Positions 54,700 to 62,828 of a DNA stretch of 64,000 nucleotides are shown piece by piece; position 1 is the stretch's first letter, and every line of letters starts with the position of its first letter. Position numbers and translations under genes: made by a program. This DNA is from an uncultured Veillonellaceae bacterium. GTDB taxonomy: Bacteria; Bacillota; Negativicutes; Veillonellales; Dialisteraceae. The notes beneath the pieces are model-generated. The model searched no databases and was not told the DNA's origin. It saw nothing but the letters and a program-made list of their open reading frames with translations. Location: the NCBI GenBank assembly GCA_958348245.1, contig CATVYJ010000004.1, forward strand, positions 1-64,000. The letters are read 5' to 3'.

Positions 54700-54882
54700 G
54701 GTCTTAGAAGATGGTATCCGTTTACCTATGTCCAACAGAACATGGTTAAATGTATCAGTTTACCTATATCCATCAGGTTCTAAGATAAGGCAGGTCTTCG
54801 GGCCGTTGCCGTGGGGTACGGCGGTATCCGCGAATATTCCGCCAGAAGAGCCCGTACATGAATGTGTACGCGCTCTTTTTTT
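54700..54882 (+). ncRNA. tracrRNA with two tandem anti-repeats
   Basis: The functional anti-repeat (54752-54786) matches 21 consecutive bases of the array repeat, then diverges at the bulge and resumes in TCTAAG, as for a crRNA:tracrRNA duplex. Downstream hairpins follow: GGCA-GGTC-TTCG-GGCC-TGCC (54789-54810, nexus-like), GGCGG/CCGCC (54830-54843) and a strong terminator AGAGC.GTACA / TGTAC.GCTCT with seven T (54846-54882). A second, more decayed anti-repeat lies at 54714-54748 in the same orientation. The first bases (54701-54717) can mimic a crRNA. It is divergent from cas9. Confidence 0.85.
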
Positions 54883-54934
54883 GCGCGGATTTTCCCCGGG
54901 CGGCAAACCGGCGGGGAGGACTCGGAAGGGCACG

Positions 54935-54966
54935 CAAAAAGCGGCCCGGTGGGAGCCGCTTTTCTG
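54935..54966 (-). terminator. Terminator after the malic enzyme gene
   Basis: Minus-strand AAAGCGGC / GCCGCTTTTT hairpin (54962-54938) with a TTTTTGC tail. It also separates maeB from the converging tracrRNA. Confidence 0.85.
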
Positions 54967-54998
54967 TTTTATGCTGCTTTATGCCGCGGAATGGACTC

Positions 54999-56201
54999 TC
55001 AGTCCTGATACTGCGGGGGCAGTTCTTTCACGCGGGCCACGCCGGTCTCGATGGCCGCCTTGGCGACGGCTTTGGCCACCGCTTTCGGCACGCGGGGATC
55101 GAACACGTCTACCACCACGTGATCCGGGTCGAGTTCGTCGTCGCTCATGAGGTTCGCCAGCGCGTACGCCGCGGCGAGCTTCATTTCTTCGTTGATCTGG
55201 CGCGCGCGCACGTCGAGAGCCCCGCGGAAGAGGCCCGGGAATACGCTGGAGTTGTTCACCTGGTTCGGCATGTCGCTCCGTCCGGTGCCGAAGATGTACA
55301 CGCCCGCTTCCCGCGCGGCGTCAAGCATCATTTCCGGATTCGGATTCGCCATGGCAAAGACGATGTTCTTTTCCGCCATGGTCTTCACGATGTCGGGAGT
55401 GAAGACGCCCGGCGCGGAGCAGCCGAGAAGCACGTCCGCTCCTTTCACGGCGTCGGCGAGCGTCCCGTGTTTATTTTCCGGATTCACCCGGGCCGCGAGT
55501 TCCTTCTGGATGCGGTCCAGCTTTCCGTTGTCGTACATGATGCCCTTGCTGTTCAGGACGGTCATGTTTTCCTCTTTCACGCCCGCTTCGAGGAGGAGCC
55601 GCGCGATGGCCGAACCCGCCGCGCCGGCGCCGTTCATGACGACTTTCACTTCGTCGATCTTTTTCCCCACAAGGCGGAGGCCGCCGAGCACGCCCGCGAG
55701 CGCCGCGATGGCCGTGCCGTGCTGATCGTCGTGGAAAACGGGGATATTCATGGTGGCTTTCAGCGTGTCTTCGATGTCATAGCATTTCGGGGAAGACAGA
55801 TCTTCCAGATTGATGCCGGCGAAGGATTTTTCCAGGAGCTGCACGGTGTGGATAAATTCGTCCGGATCTTTCGTATTGATGACGATCGGAATGGCGTCCA
55901 CGTTGCCGAACCGTTTGTAGAGGGCGCTCTTCCCTTCCATGACGGGGAGGGACGCGGCGGGGCCGATGTCGCCCAGTCCGAGCACGCGGGTGCCGTCGGA
56001 AATGACCGCCACCACATTGCCTCTCCAGGTGAGGTCGAGGGAGAGGTCTTCATCTTCCTTGATCGCAAGGCACGGCGCGGAAACGCCCGGAGTATAAACC
56101 ACGGCGAGGTCGTGCGCGTCGTTCACGGGCGCGGACAGCGCGGTCTGAATCATCTGATGCTTCTCTCTTCTGAGCTGCATGGCTTCTTCTCTTAAATCCA
56201 T
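54999..56201 (-). CDS. Malic enzyme, NAD(P)-dependent, short type
   Basis: 400 residues: only the catalytic and NAD domains, without the phosphotransacetylase-like tail of MaeB. AVVYTPGVSAPCLAI with the Tyr near residue 35, catalytic Lys in PVMEGKSALYK near 90, metal-binding INLEDLSSPKCYDIE near 132 and HDDQHGTAIA near 158 are present. The nucleotide site is VVMNGAGAAGSAIARLL near 185. It converts malate to pyruvate and CO2. It starts 31 bp after the speD stop, with AAAGGAGTCCCACA. Cofactor preference cannot be read. Confidence 0.94.
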   Translation of the reverse strand: MDLREEAMQLRREKHQMIQTALSAPVNDAHDLAVVYTPGVSAPCLAIKEDEDLSLDLTWRGNVVAVISDGTRVLGLGDIGPAASLPVMEGKSALYKRFGNVDAIPIVINTKDPDEFIHTVQLLEKSFAGINLEDLSSPKCYDIEDTLKATMNIPVFHDDQHGTAIAALAGVLGGLRLVGKKIDEVKVVMNGAGAAGSAIARLLLEAGVKEENMTVLNSKGIMYDNGKLDRIQKELAARVNPENKHGTLADAVKGADVLLGCSAPGVFTPDIVKTMAEKNIVFAMANPNPEMMLDAAREAGVYIFGTGRSDMPNQVNNSSVFPGLFRGALDVRARQINEEMKLAAAYALANLMSDDELDPDHVVVDVFDPRVPKAVAKAVAKAAIETGVARVKELPPQYQD

Positions 56202-56232
56202 TGTGGGACTCCTTTCCCTGTACAAGCGGCCG

Positions 56233-57006
56233 TCAGTCTTTTACAGCGGGCATATTGCGCCCGTTGAAGATTTCCGCCATTTCCTGCTTGAGCAGCCGGC
56301 GGATGCGCTTCACTTCTTTCGGCGGCAGATCCTCTTCACGGGTGTGAAAGAGGTAGTTATCCAGATGGAAATCGCGGAGCATCATCTTCGTGTGGAAGAG
56401 ATTTTCCTGATAGACGTTCACATCCACCATGTCGTACTTGTGACGGATCTGAGGCGCGATGTAATTCTGGATGGAGTTGATGCGGTGGTCGATGAAAATT
56501 TTCTTGCCGTTCACATCGCGGGTAAAGCCCCGCACGCGGTAATCGGCGACGACGATGTCCGCATCAAAGGACCGCAGCAGGAAATTCAGCGCGTTCAGCG
56601 GAGAAATCTTGCCGCAGGTGGAGACGTCGATGTCCGCGCGGAAGGTGCAGATGCCGTCCTGCGGATGCATTTCCGGATAGGTATGGACGGTGATGTGGCT
56701 CTTGTCCAGATGGGCCACCACGTCCTTTTTTTCATTTTCCACCGGCTCTTCCGCGATGAGCATGGTCACGCTTGCCCCCTGCGGGTCGTAGTCCTGCGAC
56801 GCGATATTGAGAATATTCGCGCCGATCATGTCGGCCACGTCCTTCAGGAGCTGCGTGAGGCGCTCCGCGCTGTATTCCTCGTCGATGTACGCGATGTACT
56901 TCTCCCGGTCCGCCGCTTCGCTCGCATAGCAGATGTCATACATATTGAAGCTGAGCGATTTGGTGAGATTATTGAATCCGAAAAGTTTCAGTTTTCTCTT
57001 TGCCAT
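56233..57006 (-). CDS. speD: S-adenosylmethionine decarboxylase proenzyme (E. coli-type)
   Basis: 257 residues, the long class 1A form. The autocleavage site is [15 protein letters not shown] near residue 103, where Ser becomes the pyruvoyl group. [19 protein letters not shown] at the start and DISTCGK-like [11 protein letters not shown] near 130 are conserved. It makes decarboxylated SAM for spermidine. No speE is adjacent in the window. It precedes the malic enzyme gene and probably shares its transcript. An extended -10 lies upstream. Confidence 0.95.
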   Translation of the reverse strand: MAKRKLKLFGFNNLTKSLSFNMYDICYASEAADREKYIAYIDEEYSAERLTQLLKDVADMIGANILNIASQDYDPQGASVTMLIAEEPVENEKKDVVAHLDKSHITVHTYPEMHPQDGICTFRADIDVSTCGKISPLNALNFLLRSFDADIVVADYRVRGFTRDVNGKKIFIDHRINSIQNYIAPQIRHKYDMVDVNVYQENLFHTKMMLRDFHLDNYLFHTREEDLPPKEVKRIRRLLKQEMAEIFNGRNMPAVKD

Positions 57007-57050
57007 GGTCGATGTCCCTCTCTCCTCCTTCCTTCTGGCGTATATTGTAT

Positions 57051-57059
57051 ATTATATCA
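57051..57059 (-). promoter_or_regulatory. Extended -10 promoter of speD
   Basis: TGA-TATAAT on the minus strand, in a locally AT-rich stretch. There is no good -35 at standard spacing. Confidence 0.5.
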
Positions 57060-57159
57060 GATAAATGGTATATCTGTGTGCCAAATTACCGAAGAATCGA
57101 TACGCTTCATATCAATTCTTCATGAGGAAGGTATATATTGTCAAAAACTCATGCTGCGG

Positions 57160-57750
57160 TCAGCGGATATCTTTCAATTTTTCAATGAGCGCCCGGAGCG
57201 CCCGTCCGCGGTGGCTGATGCGGTTCTTTTCTTCCAGCGGAAGTTCCGCCATGGTTTTCCCCAGCTCCGGCAGGAAAAACAGCGGGTCGTAGCCGAAGCC
57301 GCCCGTGCCGGCGTAGAAATCGCGGATAATGCCTTCGCATTCGCCGCGGGCCGTCACCGCCCGCCCGTCGGGCCACACGAGGGCCACCACGCACACGTAG
57401 CGGCCTTTCCGCTCGTCTCCGTGATACGGCGCAAGTTCCCGGATCAGTTTCTGATTGTTCGCTTCGTCGTCGCCGTGGCAGCCCGCGTAGCGCGCGGAAT
57501 AGATGCCCGGCCGGTCTCCCAGCGCGTCGGCAATGATGCCCGAGTCGTCGGACAGCACGGGCAGGCCCACCTCCGCCGCATAGCACCGCGCTTTCTGGAG
57601 CGCGTTTTCTTCAAAGGTCTCCCCGGTTTCTTCCGGGTCGGGCAGGTCGGCGATGGCCGAGATAGGTTCCGCCTCCCAGCCAAGCTCCGCGAAAGCTTCC
57701 CGGAATTCTCTGATTTTTCCCTGATTGTGCGTAGCCAGTACGATTTTCAT
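57160..57750 (-). CDS. rdgB: XTP/dITP pyrophosphatase (RdgB/HAM1 family)
   Basis: 196 residues. IVLATHNQGKIREFREA at the N-terminus, catalytic ETFEENALQKA near residue 43, LSDDSGI (metal Asp ~68) and the base-recognition FGYDPLFFLPE near 150 and ISHRGRALRAL near 178 are intact. It removes XTP, ITP and their deoxy forms from the nucleotide pool. It starts one base after the stop of the methylase-like gene, so the two are cotranscribed. Confidence 0.95.
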   Translation of the reverse strand: MKIVLATHNQGKIREFREAFAELGWEAEPISAIADLPDPEETGETFEENALQKARCYAAEVGLPVLSDDSGIIADALGDRPGIYSARYAGCHGDDEANNQKLIRELAPYHGDERKGRYVCVVALVWPDGRAVTARGECEGIIRDFYAGTGGFGYDPLFFLPELGKTMAELPLEEKNRISHRGRALRALIEKLKDIR

Positions 57751-57751
57751 G

Positions 57752-59227
57752 TTATCTCCCCATCAGTAATCCCACGGCGTCCCGTTTCACCCGCCGCCAG
57801 TCGTCTTCCGCCGCCGCGAGCGCCGCCGTGCTTTTCCTCACCATCGCCGTAAGCGCGCCGATCTGCGCTTCGGACGCGCGGCGCACGGGCAGACGGAGAA
57901 GCCGGGACGCGCACACATGGCACGCGCCGCCCGCAGTCATCGCGCCGAGGAAGAGCCCGCCCAAGGGCCCGTCCAGATAGACTTTCAGATATTCCGCAGT
58001 GTAGCTGTCCATGGGACGGAACGCCATCACGTCCGCCGCGGCGGCCGCTCCCGCCAGGCTGTCCGGCACGACTGCGCACCGGATGCCGCCCGGACGCCGC
58101 ACCGCGAGAAGGTCGCCCGCTTCGACGCGCTTCACGTCTGCCGCCGTCTGTTCCCTCACCAGATCCTCCCGGACGCACGCATCGGTCACCGCCTCCGCGG
58201 GAATGACGCGGTACGTGCCGAGCGTCCCTTTCAGTGCGGGCACGGCGCGGAAAACGCTGCCCACAGCGAAGTCCGGATCGAGCAGCCCCGCCGCGAGGAT
58301 GGTCTGCACCGCTTCGCTGCCGTTCCATCCGTAGAGATCGTAGTCCCAGCTGTCCGCCCCCGCAAAGGCTTCCCGGCTGATGGCCGCCCGGTCCCACCGG
58401 CGCAGGCCGTCCGTGCAGTCCAGCTCGCCGAAGCGGATATGCCCGTCCCGGTCTGCGCCGCCCAAGGCGATCAGATCCTCTTCCGCCTCGCCGTCCACCA
58501 GATGATACATGGACGAGACGGTTCGCCGCGCCGCCATGGCGCGGAGCGTCTCCTTCGCCGGGCCTTCGTCCGCCCGGAGCAGCGCGCTCGGCAGAAGCGC
58601 CTCCATGACGCCGCCCTCCGCCAGATGGGCTTCCATGGCCTGCCAGAGCGCGAGCGTCCGCTCCTCATCCGCACCGAAATAGAAAATGTAGTCGTACCGC
58701 TCCTCATCCGCGGGGATTTCGTCCATCGTCATGATCCGCCCCCGCCCGTAGATGAGAGACAGCGGCTGCCGCCAGGACGCATTGTCCACCGCCACGGCGA
58801 TGCGCTTGTCCCGGAGCGTCACGAAAATGTCGGTGAGGCGCGCCAGATACCGGTCCGCCCCCGCGAAGAGCACTGTCTGCCCCGCTTTCTCCGCCTGCCC
58901 GACGGCTTCGCGCAGCACGGCCGCCGACGCGCGGGAAGGCGCTTCCGCGCCGGAAAAATCCATGGGGTCCACAGACAGGGCCAGCGTGTACACCGCCGCA
59001 TAGGTCTCCGCCGGGCCCGGCGCCGGGCCGAGCATCTCCGCGGTGAGCTTCTGCGCCGCTTCGTAGAGCTCCTCCTGCGAAAGGCCGTACTCCCGGTTGG
59101 CGCGGTTCTCCGGCCGGCTGAACAGCACATAGTCCAGATGGCGCGCCCGCATGATTTCCCGGAAAATTTCGTTTTCCTTCACGCCGTACGCGGCGAACTG
59201 CCGCACTTTTTCCTGCTGCTGGTCCAA
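57752..59227 (-). CDS. Degenerate N6-methylase / specificity-like protein
   Basis: About 491 residues, no close match recognised. The middle part (~130-230) looks like a methyltransferase fold: KRIAVAVDNASWRQPLSLIY, then YDYIFYFGADEERTLALWQA where N6-methylases have the catalytic NPPF/Y, then LAEGGVMEALLPSALL like the usual GG...VVLP strand. The last third (~350-470) resembles a type I specificity domain (GDLLAVRR, DVMAFRPMDSYTAEYLKVYL, CHVCASRLLRLPV). Without NPPY it is unlikely to methylate DNA. The start is TTG at 59227, five bases after GGAGGG. It is upstream of rdgB with no restriction genes nearby. Confidence 0.6.
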   Translation of the reverse strand: MDQQQEKVRQFAAYGVKENEIFREIMRARHLDYVLFSRPENRANREYGLSQEELYEAAQKLTAEMLGPAPGPAETYAAVYTLALSVDPMDFSGAEAPSRASAAVLREAVGQAEKAGQTVLFAGADRYLARLTDIFVTLRDKRIAVAVDNASWRQPLSLIYGRGRIMTMDEIPADEERYDYIFYFGADEERTLALWQAMEAHLAEGGVMEALLPSALLRADEGPAKETLRAMAARRTVSSMYHLVDGEAEEDLIALGGADRDGHIRFGELDCTDGLRRWDRAAISREAFAGADSWDYDLYGWNGSEAVQTILAAGLLDPDFAVGSVFRAVPALKGTLGTYRVIPAEAVTDACVREDLVREQTAADVKRVEAGDLLAVRRPGGIRCAVVPDSLAGAAAAADVMAFRPMDSYTAEYLKVYLDGPLGGLFLGAMTAGGACHVCASRLLRLPVRRASEAQIGALTAMVRKSTAALAAAEDDWRRVKRDAVGLLMGR

Positions 59228-59344
59228 GATGTCCCTCCTCGAACGGTTGGTATTCTGCAAAAACAACTTCTTTTATTATAAACGCTGCCCCCTTTTATTT
59301 CCATTTCCCCGGAAAATTTGCGCCGCCCCGCTTTCTCTGCGGGC

Positions 59345-59372
59345 AAAAAAAGAGCGGAGACCGCTCCTCTTT
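59345..59372 (-). terminator. Terminator after the PhzF-family gene
   Basis: Minus-strand hairpin AGAGGAGCGG / CCGCTCT followed by seven T. Confidence 0.8.
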
Positions 59373-60155
59373 TTATTTTCCTTCCGGATAGATCTCCGCT
59401 TCGGAAAACAGCGCCGCCGCGCCGGAGAGATACACCGTGTCTCCTTCGACGCGCCCGAAAATTTCGCCGCCCCGGTCGGACGCCTGCCAGCCCCGGAGCT
59501 CCGCTTTGCCCAGCGCCTTCGCCCAGTAGGGGAAGATGTGGCAGTGGCCCGATCCGCACACGGGGTCTTCCGGCACGGCCAGCTTCGGCGCGAAGGACCG
59601 GGACACGCAGTCGTAGTCCGCGCCTGCGGCGGTGATATTGAGGAGCAGTCCCGGCAGCGCCTTCACGCGGTCCATGTCCGGCGCGGCGTTCCGCACGTCG
59701 CTCTCCTTCTCCATCACGCAGAGCAGGTCCCGCCCGAGGTACGCCTCGCGGGGCCGCGCGCCAATGGCCGCCTCCATGTCGTCCGTCACCGGCACGGGCT
59801 GCAGCTCGTACGCGGGAAATTTCATCTCGTAGAGCGAGCCCCGCTTCGTCACGGTGAGGACGCCGCTCATGGTGTCGAAGGACACCTCCTGCGCCTCCGG
59901 CTCGTAGAAACGGAGAATGACGTACGCCGTGCCCAGCGTGGCGTGCCCGCACAGATCGATCTCTCCGCCCGGCGTGAACCACCGCAGGCCGTACCGCCCG
60001 CTCTGCCTCACCGCGAAGGCCGTCTCCGACAGACGGTTCTCCACGGCGATCCGCTGCATCATTTCGTCAGGCAGCCATTCGTCCATGACGCACACCGCGG
60101 CGGGATTGCCCCGGAAAACGGTTTCCGTAAACGCGTCTACTACATACTGTTTCAT
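59373..60155 (-). CDS. PhzF-family isomerase
   Basis: 260 residues with the duplicated diaminopimelate-epimerase-like fold. VDAFTETVFRGNPAAVCV at the start, the catalytic Glu in NRLSETAFAV near residue 45, FTPGGEIDLCGHATLGTAYV near 68 and DPVCGSGHCHIFPYW near 205 are typical. PhzF proteins isomerise small cyclic acids; outside phenazine clusters the substrate is unknown, and no phenazine genes are here. The start MKQYVV has GGGGGATCC upstream. Confidence 0.92.
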   Translation of the reverse strand: MKQYVVDAFTETVFRGNPAAVCVMDEWLPDEMMQRIAVENRLSETAFAVRQSGRYGLRWFTPGGEIDLCGHATLGTAYVILRFYEPEAQEVSFDTMSGVLTVTKRGSLYEMKFPAYELQPVPVTDDMEAAIGARPREAYLGRDLLCVMEKESDVRNAAPDMDRVKALPGLLLNITAAGADYDCVSRSFAPKLAVPEDPVCGSGHCHIFPYWAKALGKAELRGWQASDRGGEIFGRVEGDTVYLSGAAALFSEAEIYPEGK

Positions 60156-60265
60156 TGCAGGATCCCCCTTTTCGCTTCGTATGGCTTTCATTATAAAAAA
60201 CGGCGCGCTCTTCCGTCAAACAGGCGGGCGGAAGCGGCGCGGCCCCATCGTCTTTCCTCCGCCAC

Positions 60266-60296
60266 GCAAAAACGCATCCCGCGGAGAGATGCGTTT
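60266..60296 (-). terminator. Terminator after the SUFU-domain gene
   Basis: Minus-strand hairpin AACGCATC / GATGCGTT followed by TTTTG. Confidence 0.8.
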
Positions 60297-60301
60297 TCCT
60301 T

Positions 60302-60952
60302 TTATTTTCCGTTCTGCCAGTCAAAGAATCCCCGGCCCACGTGAGGCTTCATTTCTCTGCTGTACACGTCCATTACGGATGCGCCGGAGAGGAGACGCTC
60401 CGCCTGATGCTTCGTCAGCGCGAGCACCTGCAGAAACTGCACCGTGCCGTATACGGTGGAGAGCGTCTGCGCATCCACGTCGGGAATGAGAAGCACCGCC
60501 GCCACCGCCGTGTCGGTCGCGCGGGAGATGCCGAGCTGCTCCGCCGTAAACATCTGAAAGGACGCAAGATGCCGGTGCCCCGCATACGCCAGACGGGCGG
60601 CGGCCGAGAGGAGATCGCACGCCCAGAGCGCGTCCCCCGCGGCCTCTTCCCGCACCTTCATCGTGAGCTCGCAGCCCCGGCCGCTCCATGCGCCGCCGAA
60701 CGCGCGGGGATTGCCGTAGAGTTCGGACAGGCCGAAGGTGACAATGTGCAGGCCTCCGCCCGTCATCGGATAGAAAGAATACCCGTCGAGAAACTGGTCG
60801 CCGCCGAGCGCGGCCCGAGCTTCCACGGCGGTGGCAAAATGCTCTGGATCCGCGCCGGGATAGAGCCGGGCAAACTCCGCTTCAATGGCGTCCCACCCCG
60901 GCGCCCATTTCGGGTCGGCGGCAAGGCGGTTCATAAATTCACTTTTGGTCAT
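60302..60952 (-). CDS. Suppressor-of-fused (SUFU) domain protein
   Basis: 216 residues. The pattern PGWDAIEAEFARLYPG, then YSFYPMTGGGLHIVTFGLSELY near residue 60, and LLIPDVDAQTLSTVYGTVQFLQVLALT near 160 matches bacterial SUFU-like proteins, related to the animal Hedgehog-pathway domain. Their bacterial role is not established; some act as immunity proteins to toxins, but no toxin gene is adjacent. Cytosolic, single gene with its own terminator. Confidence 0.8.
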   Translation of the reverse strand: MTKSEFMNRLAADPKWAPGWDAIEAEFARLYPGADPEHFATAVEARAALGGDQFLDGYSFYPMTGGGLHIVTFGLSELYGNPRAFGGAWSGRGCELTMKVREEAAGDALWACDLLSAAARLAYAGHRHLASFQMFTAEQLGISRATDTAVAAVLLIPDVDAQTLSTVYGTVQFLQVLALTKHQAERLLSGASVMDVYSREMKPHVGRGFFDWQNGK

Positions 60953-61006
60953 GGCATCGTCTCCGTTTTTTTCTATGCAGTATACAGGCCCCGTGTAAAA
61001 TTCCTG

Positions 61007-61963
61007 TCAGGCCGGCGCGTCTTTTTCCGCTTCTTCCCGCAGCAGGCGGTCCGCCCGCGCGATATCTCCGGCGATCTGCGCGGCGAGCGCCGCCGCGGAA
61101 GGAAACCGGATTTCCCCCCGGAGGCGCTCCACAAACTCCACGGTGAAAGGCTCTCCGTAAATCGACTCGTCGAAATTCAGGATAAAGGTCTCCACCGTGC
61201 GCTGCGCGTTTCCAAAGGTGGGATTCCGCCCCACATTGGTCACCGCGGGAAACCGCCGGCCCCGGATGCGCGCAAAGGAAGCGTACACGCCGTCCGCGGG
61301 CAGCACCCGGTCCGCGCCGAAGACAAGATTGGCCGTGGGATAGCCCGTATCGTTCGTGCCGCGCCGGAATCCCCGCGCCACGCCGCCGGAGAGGCTGTAG
61401 CGCCATCCGAGAAGCGCCGCCGCGCGGCGCATGTCGCCTTCTCGCACGAGGCGGCGGATCTCCGTGCTGCTCACGACCCGTCCGCCGATGGCCCCGCTCA
61501 CCGCAAGCGGCACCGTGAAGACCGCCACGTCCGTGCCGGCAAAATACCGCTTCATCGCATCCGGCGTGCCGGCCGCGCCCGCGCCGAAGGTGAAATTCTC
61601 TCCGCACACCACGCCCCGGAGCCCGCGGATCTCCCGAAGGCTCCGTAAAAATTCTTCCGCGGATTCAGCCAGAAACGCCGCGGTGGGCCGGATGATGACC
61701 GCCACATCCATGCCGAGCGCGGCGAGCATGCGCTCTTTTTCTTCCTCCGTCTGCAGGAGCTCCACCGGCCTGTCCGGAAAGAGCACCGCCGCGGGATGCG
61801 GCGAGAAGGTCACCGCTCCGGCGAGCGCCCCCGCCGCTTCCGCCATGCGGCGCGCTTCGGCGAGCACCGCCTGATGCCCCCGGTGGAATCCGTCGAAAAA
61901 TCCCACGGCGAGCACGACCGGCCCGCAGTCCTGCAGATCTGCCAGTTTGCGTACCAGTTTCAT
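61007..61963 (-). CDS. ribF: Bifunctional riboflavin kinase / FAD synthetase
   Basis: 318 residues. The N-terminal nucleotidyltransferase has AVGFFDGFHRGHQAVL near residue 18 and VVSSTEIRRLVREGDM near 160. The C-terminal flavokinase has GYPTANLVFG near 205 and EPFTVEFVERLRGE near 265. It makes FMN and FAD. It starts 13 bp after truB, the usual order in the nusA-infB-rbfA-nrnA-truB-ribF run. Confidence 0.96.
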   Translation of the reverse strand: MKLVRKLADLQDCGPVVLAVGFFDGFHRGHQAVLAEARRMAEAAGALAGAVTFSPHPAAVLFPDRPVELLQTEEEKERMLAALGMDVAVIIRPTAAFLAESAEEFLRSLREIRGLRGVVCGENFTFGAGAAGTPDAMKRYFAGTDVAVFTVPLAVSGAIGGRVVSSTEIRRLVREGDMRRAAALLGWRYSLSGGVARGFRRGTNDTGYPTANLVFGADRVLPADGVYASFARIRGRRFPAVTNVGRNPTFGNAQRTVETFILNFDESIYGEPFTVEFVERLRGEIRFPSAAALAAQIAGDIARADRLLREEAEKDAPA

Positions 61964-61976
61964 GAAGGTCTCCCTT

Positions 61977-62828
61977 TCAGGAAAATACTTTTTTCGGATG
62001 AAGGACGCCGTCTCTCACGGCGGCGATGCCGAGAAATCCCTCCGGCCCGTAGGCCGCGGCCGCTTCCGCGCCAGGCGCGCCCGTGCGGAGCCGCTTCCCC
62101 GTGAGGAAATCCGCCGCTTCGTCCGCGGAGAGCTCCACCGCGGGCAGCCCCGCGAGGATCGGCCGCAGATCCTTCACAAGCGCGCCCTCCGGGTCCGCTT
62201 CGATTTCCTCGAGGGTCTTCGCCTCCGCGATGGAAAAAGGCCCCATGGCGGTGCGCACGAGGAAGGACATGGCGAGGGGGCACCCGGCGGCGCGGCCCAT
62301 GTCCCGGCCAAGCGCCCGCACGTACGTGCCGGACGAGCAGGTCACGGAAAGGCGGAGATACGGCGGCGCGATCTCCCGCAGGGTGAGGTCGTAGATCTCC
62401 ACCTCTTTTGCCGGCAGCTCCACCGCTTTGCCTTCCCTCGCCAGGTCATACGCCCGGCGGCCGCCCACCTGTTTGGCGGAATAGGCGGAAGGCACCTGCC
62501 GGATGGGGCCGCGGAAGCGCGCCGCCGCCTCTTCCCACGCGCGGGCGTCCGCAAGGACCGGCCCCCGCTCGAGGATGCGGCCGCTCACGTCTTCCGTATC
62601 CGTCGAAAAGCCCATGAGAAATTCCGCTTCGTACGTCTTCCGGTGAATGGGCGCGTATTCGATGAGCCGCGCCGCCCGGCCGAGGAAGACCGGGAGCACC
62701 CCCGCCGCAAGCGGGTCGAGGGTGCCGCCGTGGCCGATTTTTTTCTGGCCGTAGGCGCGCCGGAGGCAGGCGATCACATCAAAGGACGTCATGCCCGCGG
62801 GCTTGAGCACATTGAGCACGCCGTCCAT
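61977..62828 (-). CDS. truB: tRNA pseudouridine-55 synthase
   Basis: 283 residues. GVLNVLKPAGMTSFDVI at the start, catalytic Asp in GHGGTLDPLAAGVL near residue 38, and SAYSAKQVGGRRAYDLAREG near 125 are standard. The C-terminal PUA-like tail (ELSADEAADFLTGKRL) is present. It modifies U55 in the T-loop of tRNAs. The ATG overlaps the nrnA stop by one base (TGATG). Confidence 0.96.
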   Translation of the reverse strand: MDGVLNVLKPAGMTSFDVIACLRRAYGQKKIGHGGTLDPLAAGVLPVFLGRAARLIEYAPIHRKTYEAEFLMGFSTDTEDVSGRILERGPVLADARAWEEAAARFRGPIRQVPSAYSAKQVGGRRAYDLAREGKAVELPAKEVEIYDLTLREIAPPYLRLSVTCSSGTYVRALGRDMGRAAGCPLAMSFLVRTAMGPFSIAEAKTLEEIEADPEGALVKDLRPILAGLPAVELSADEAADFLTGKRLRTGAPGAEAAAAYGPEGFLGIAAVRDGVLHPKKVFS

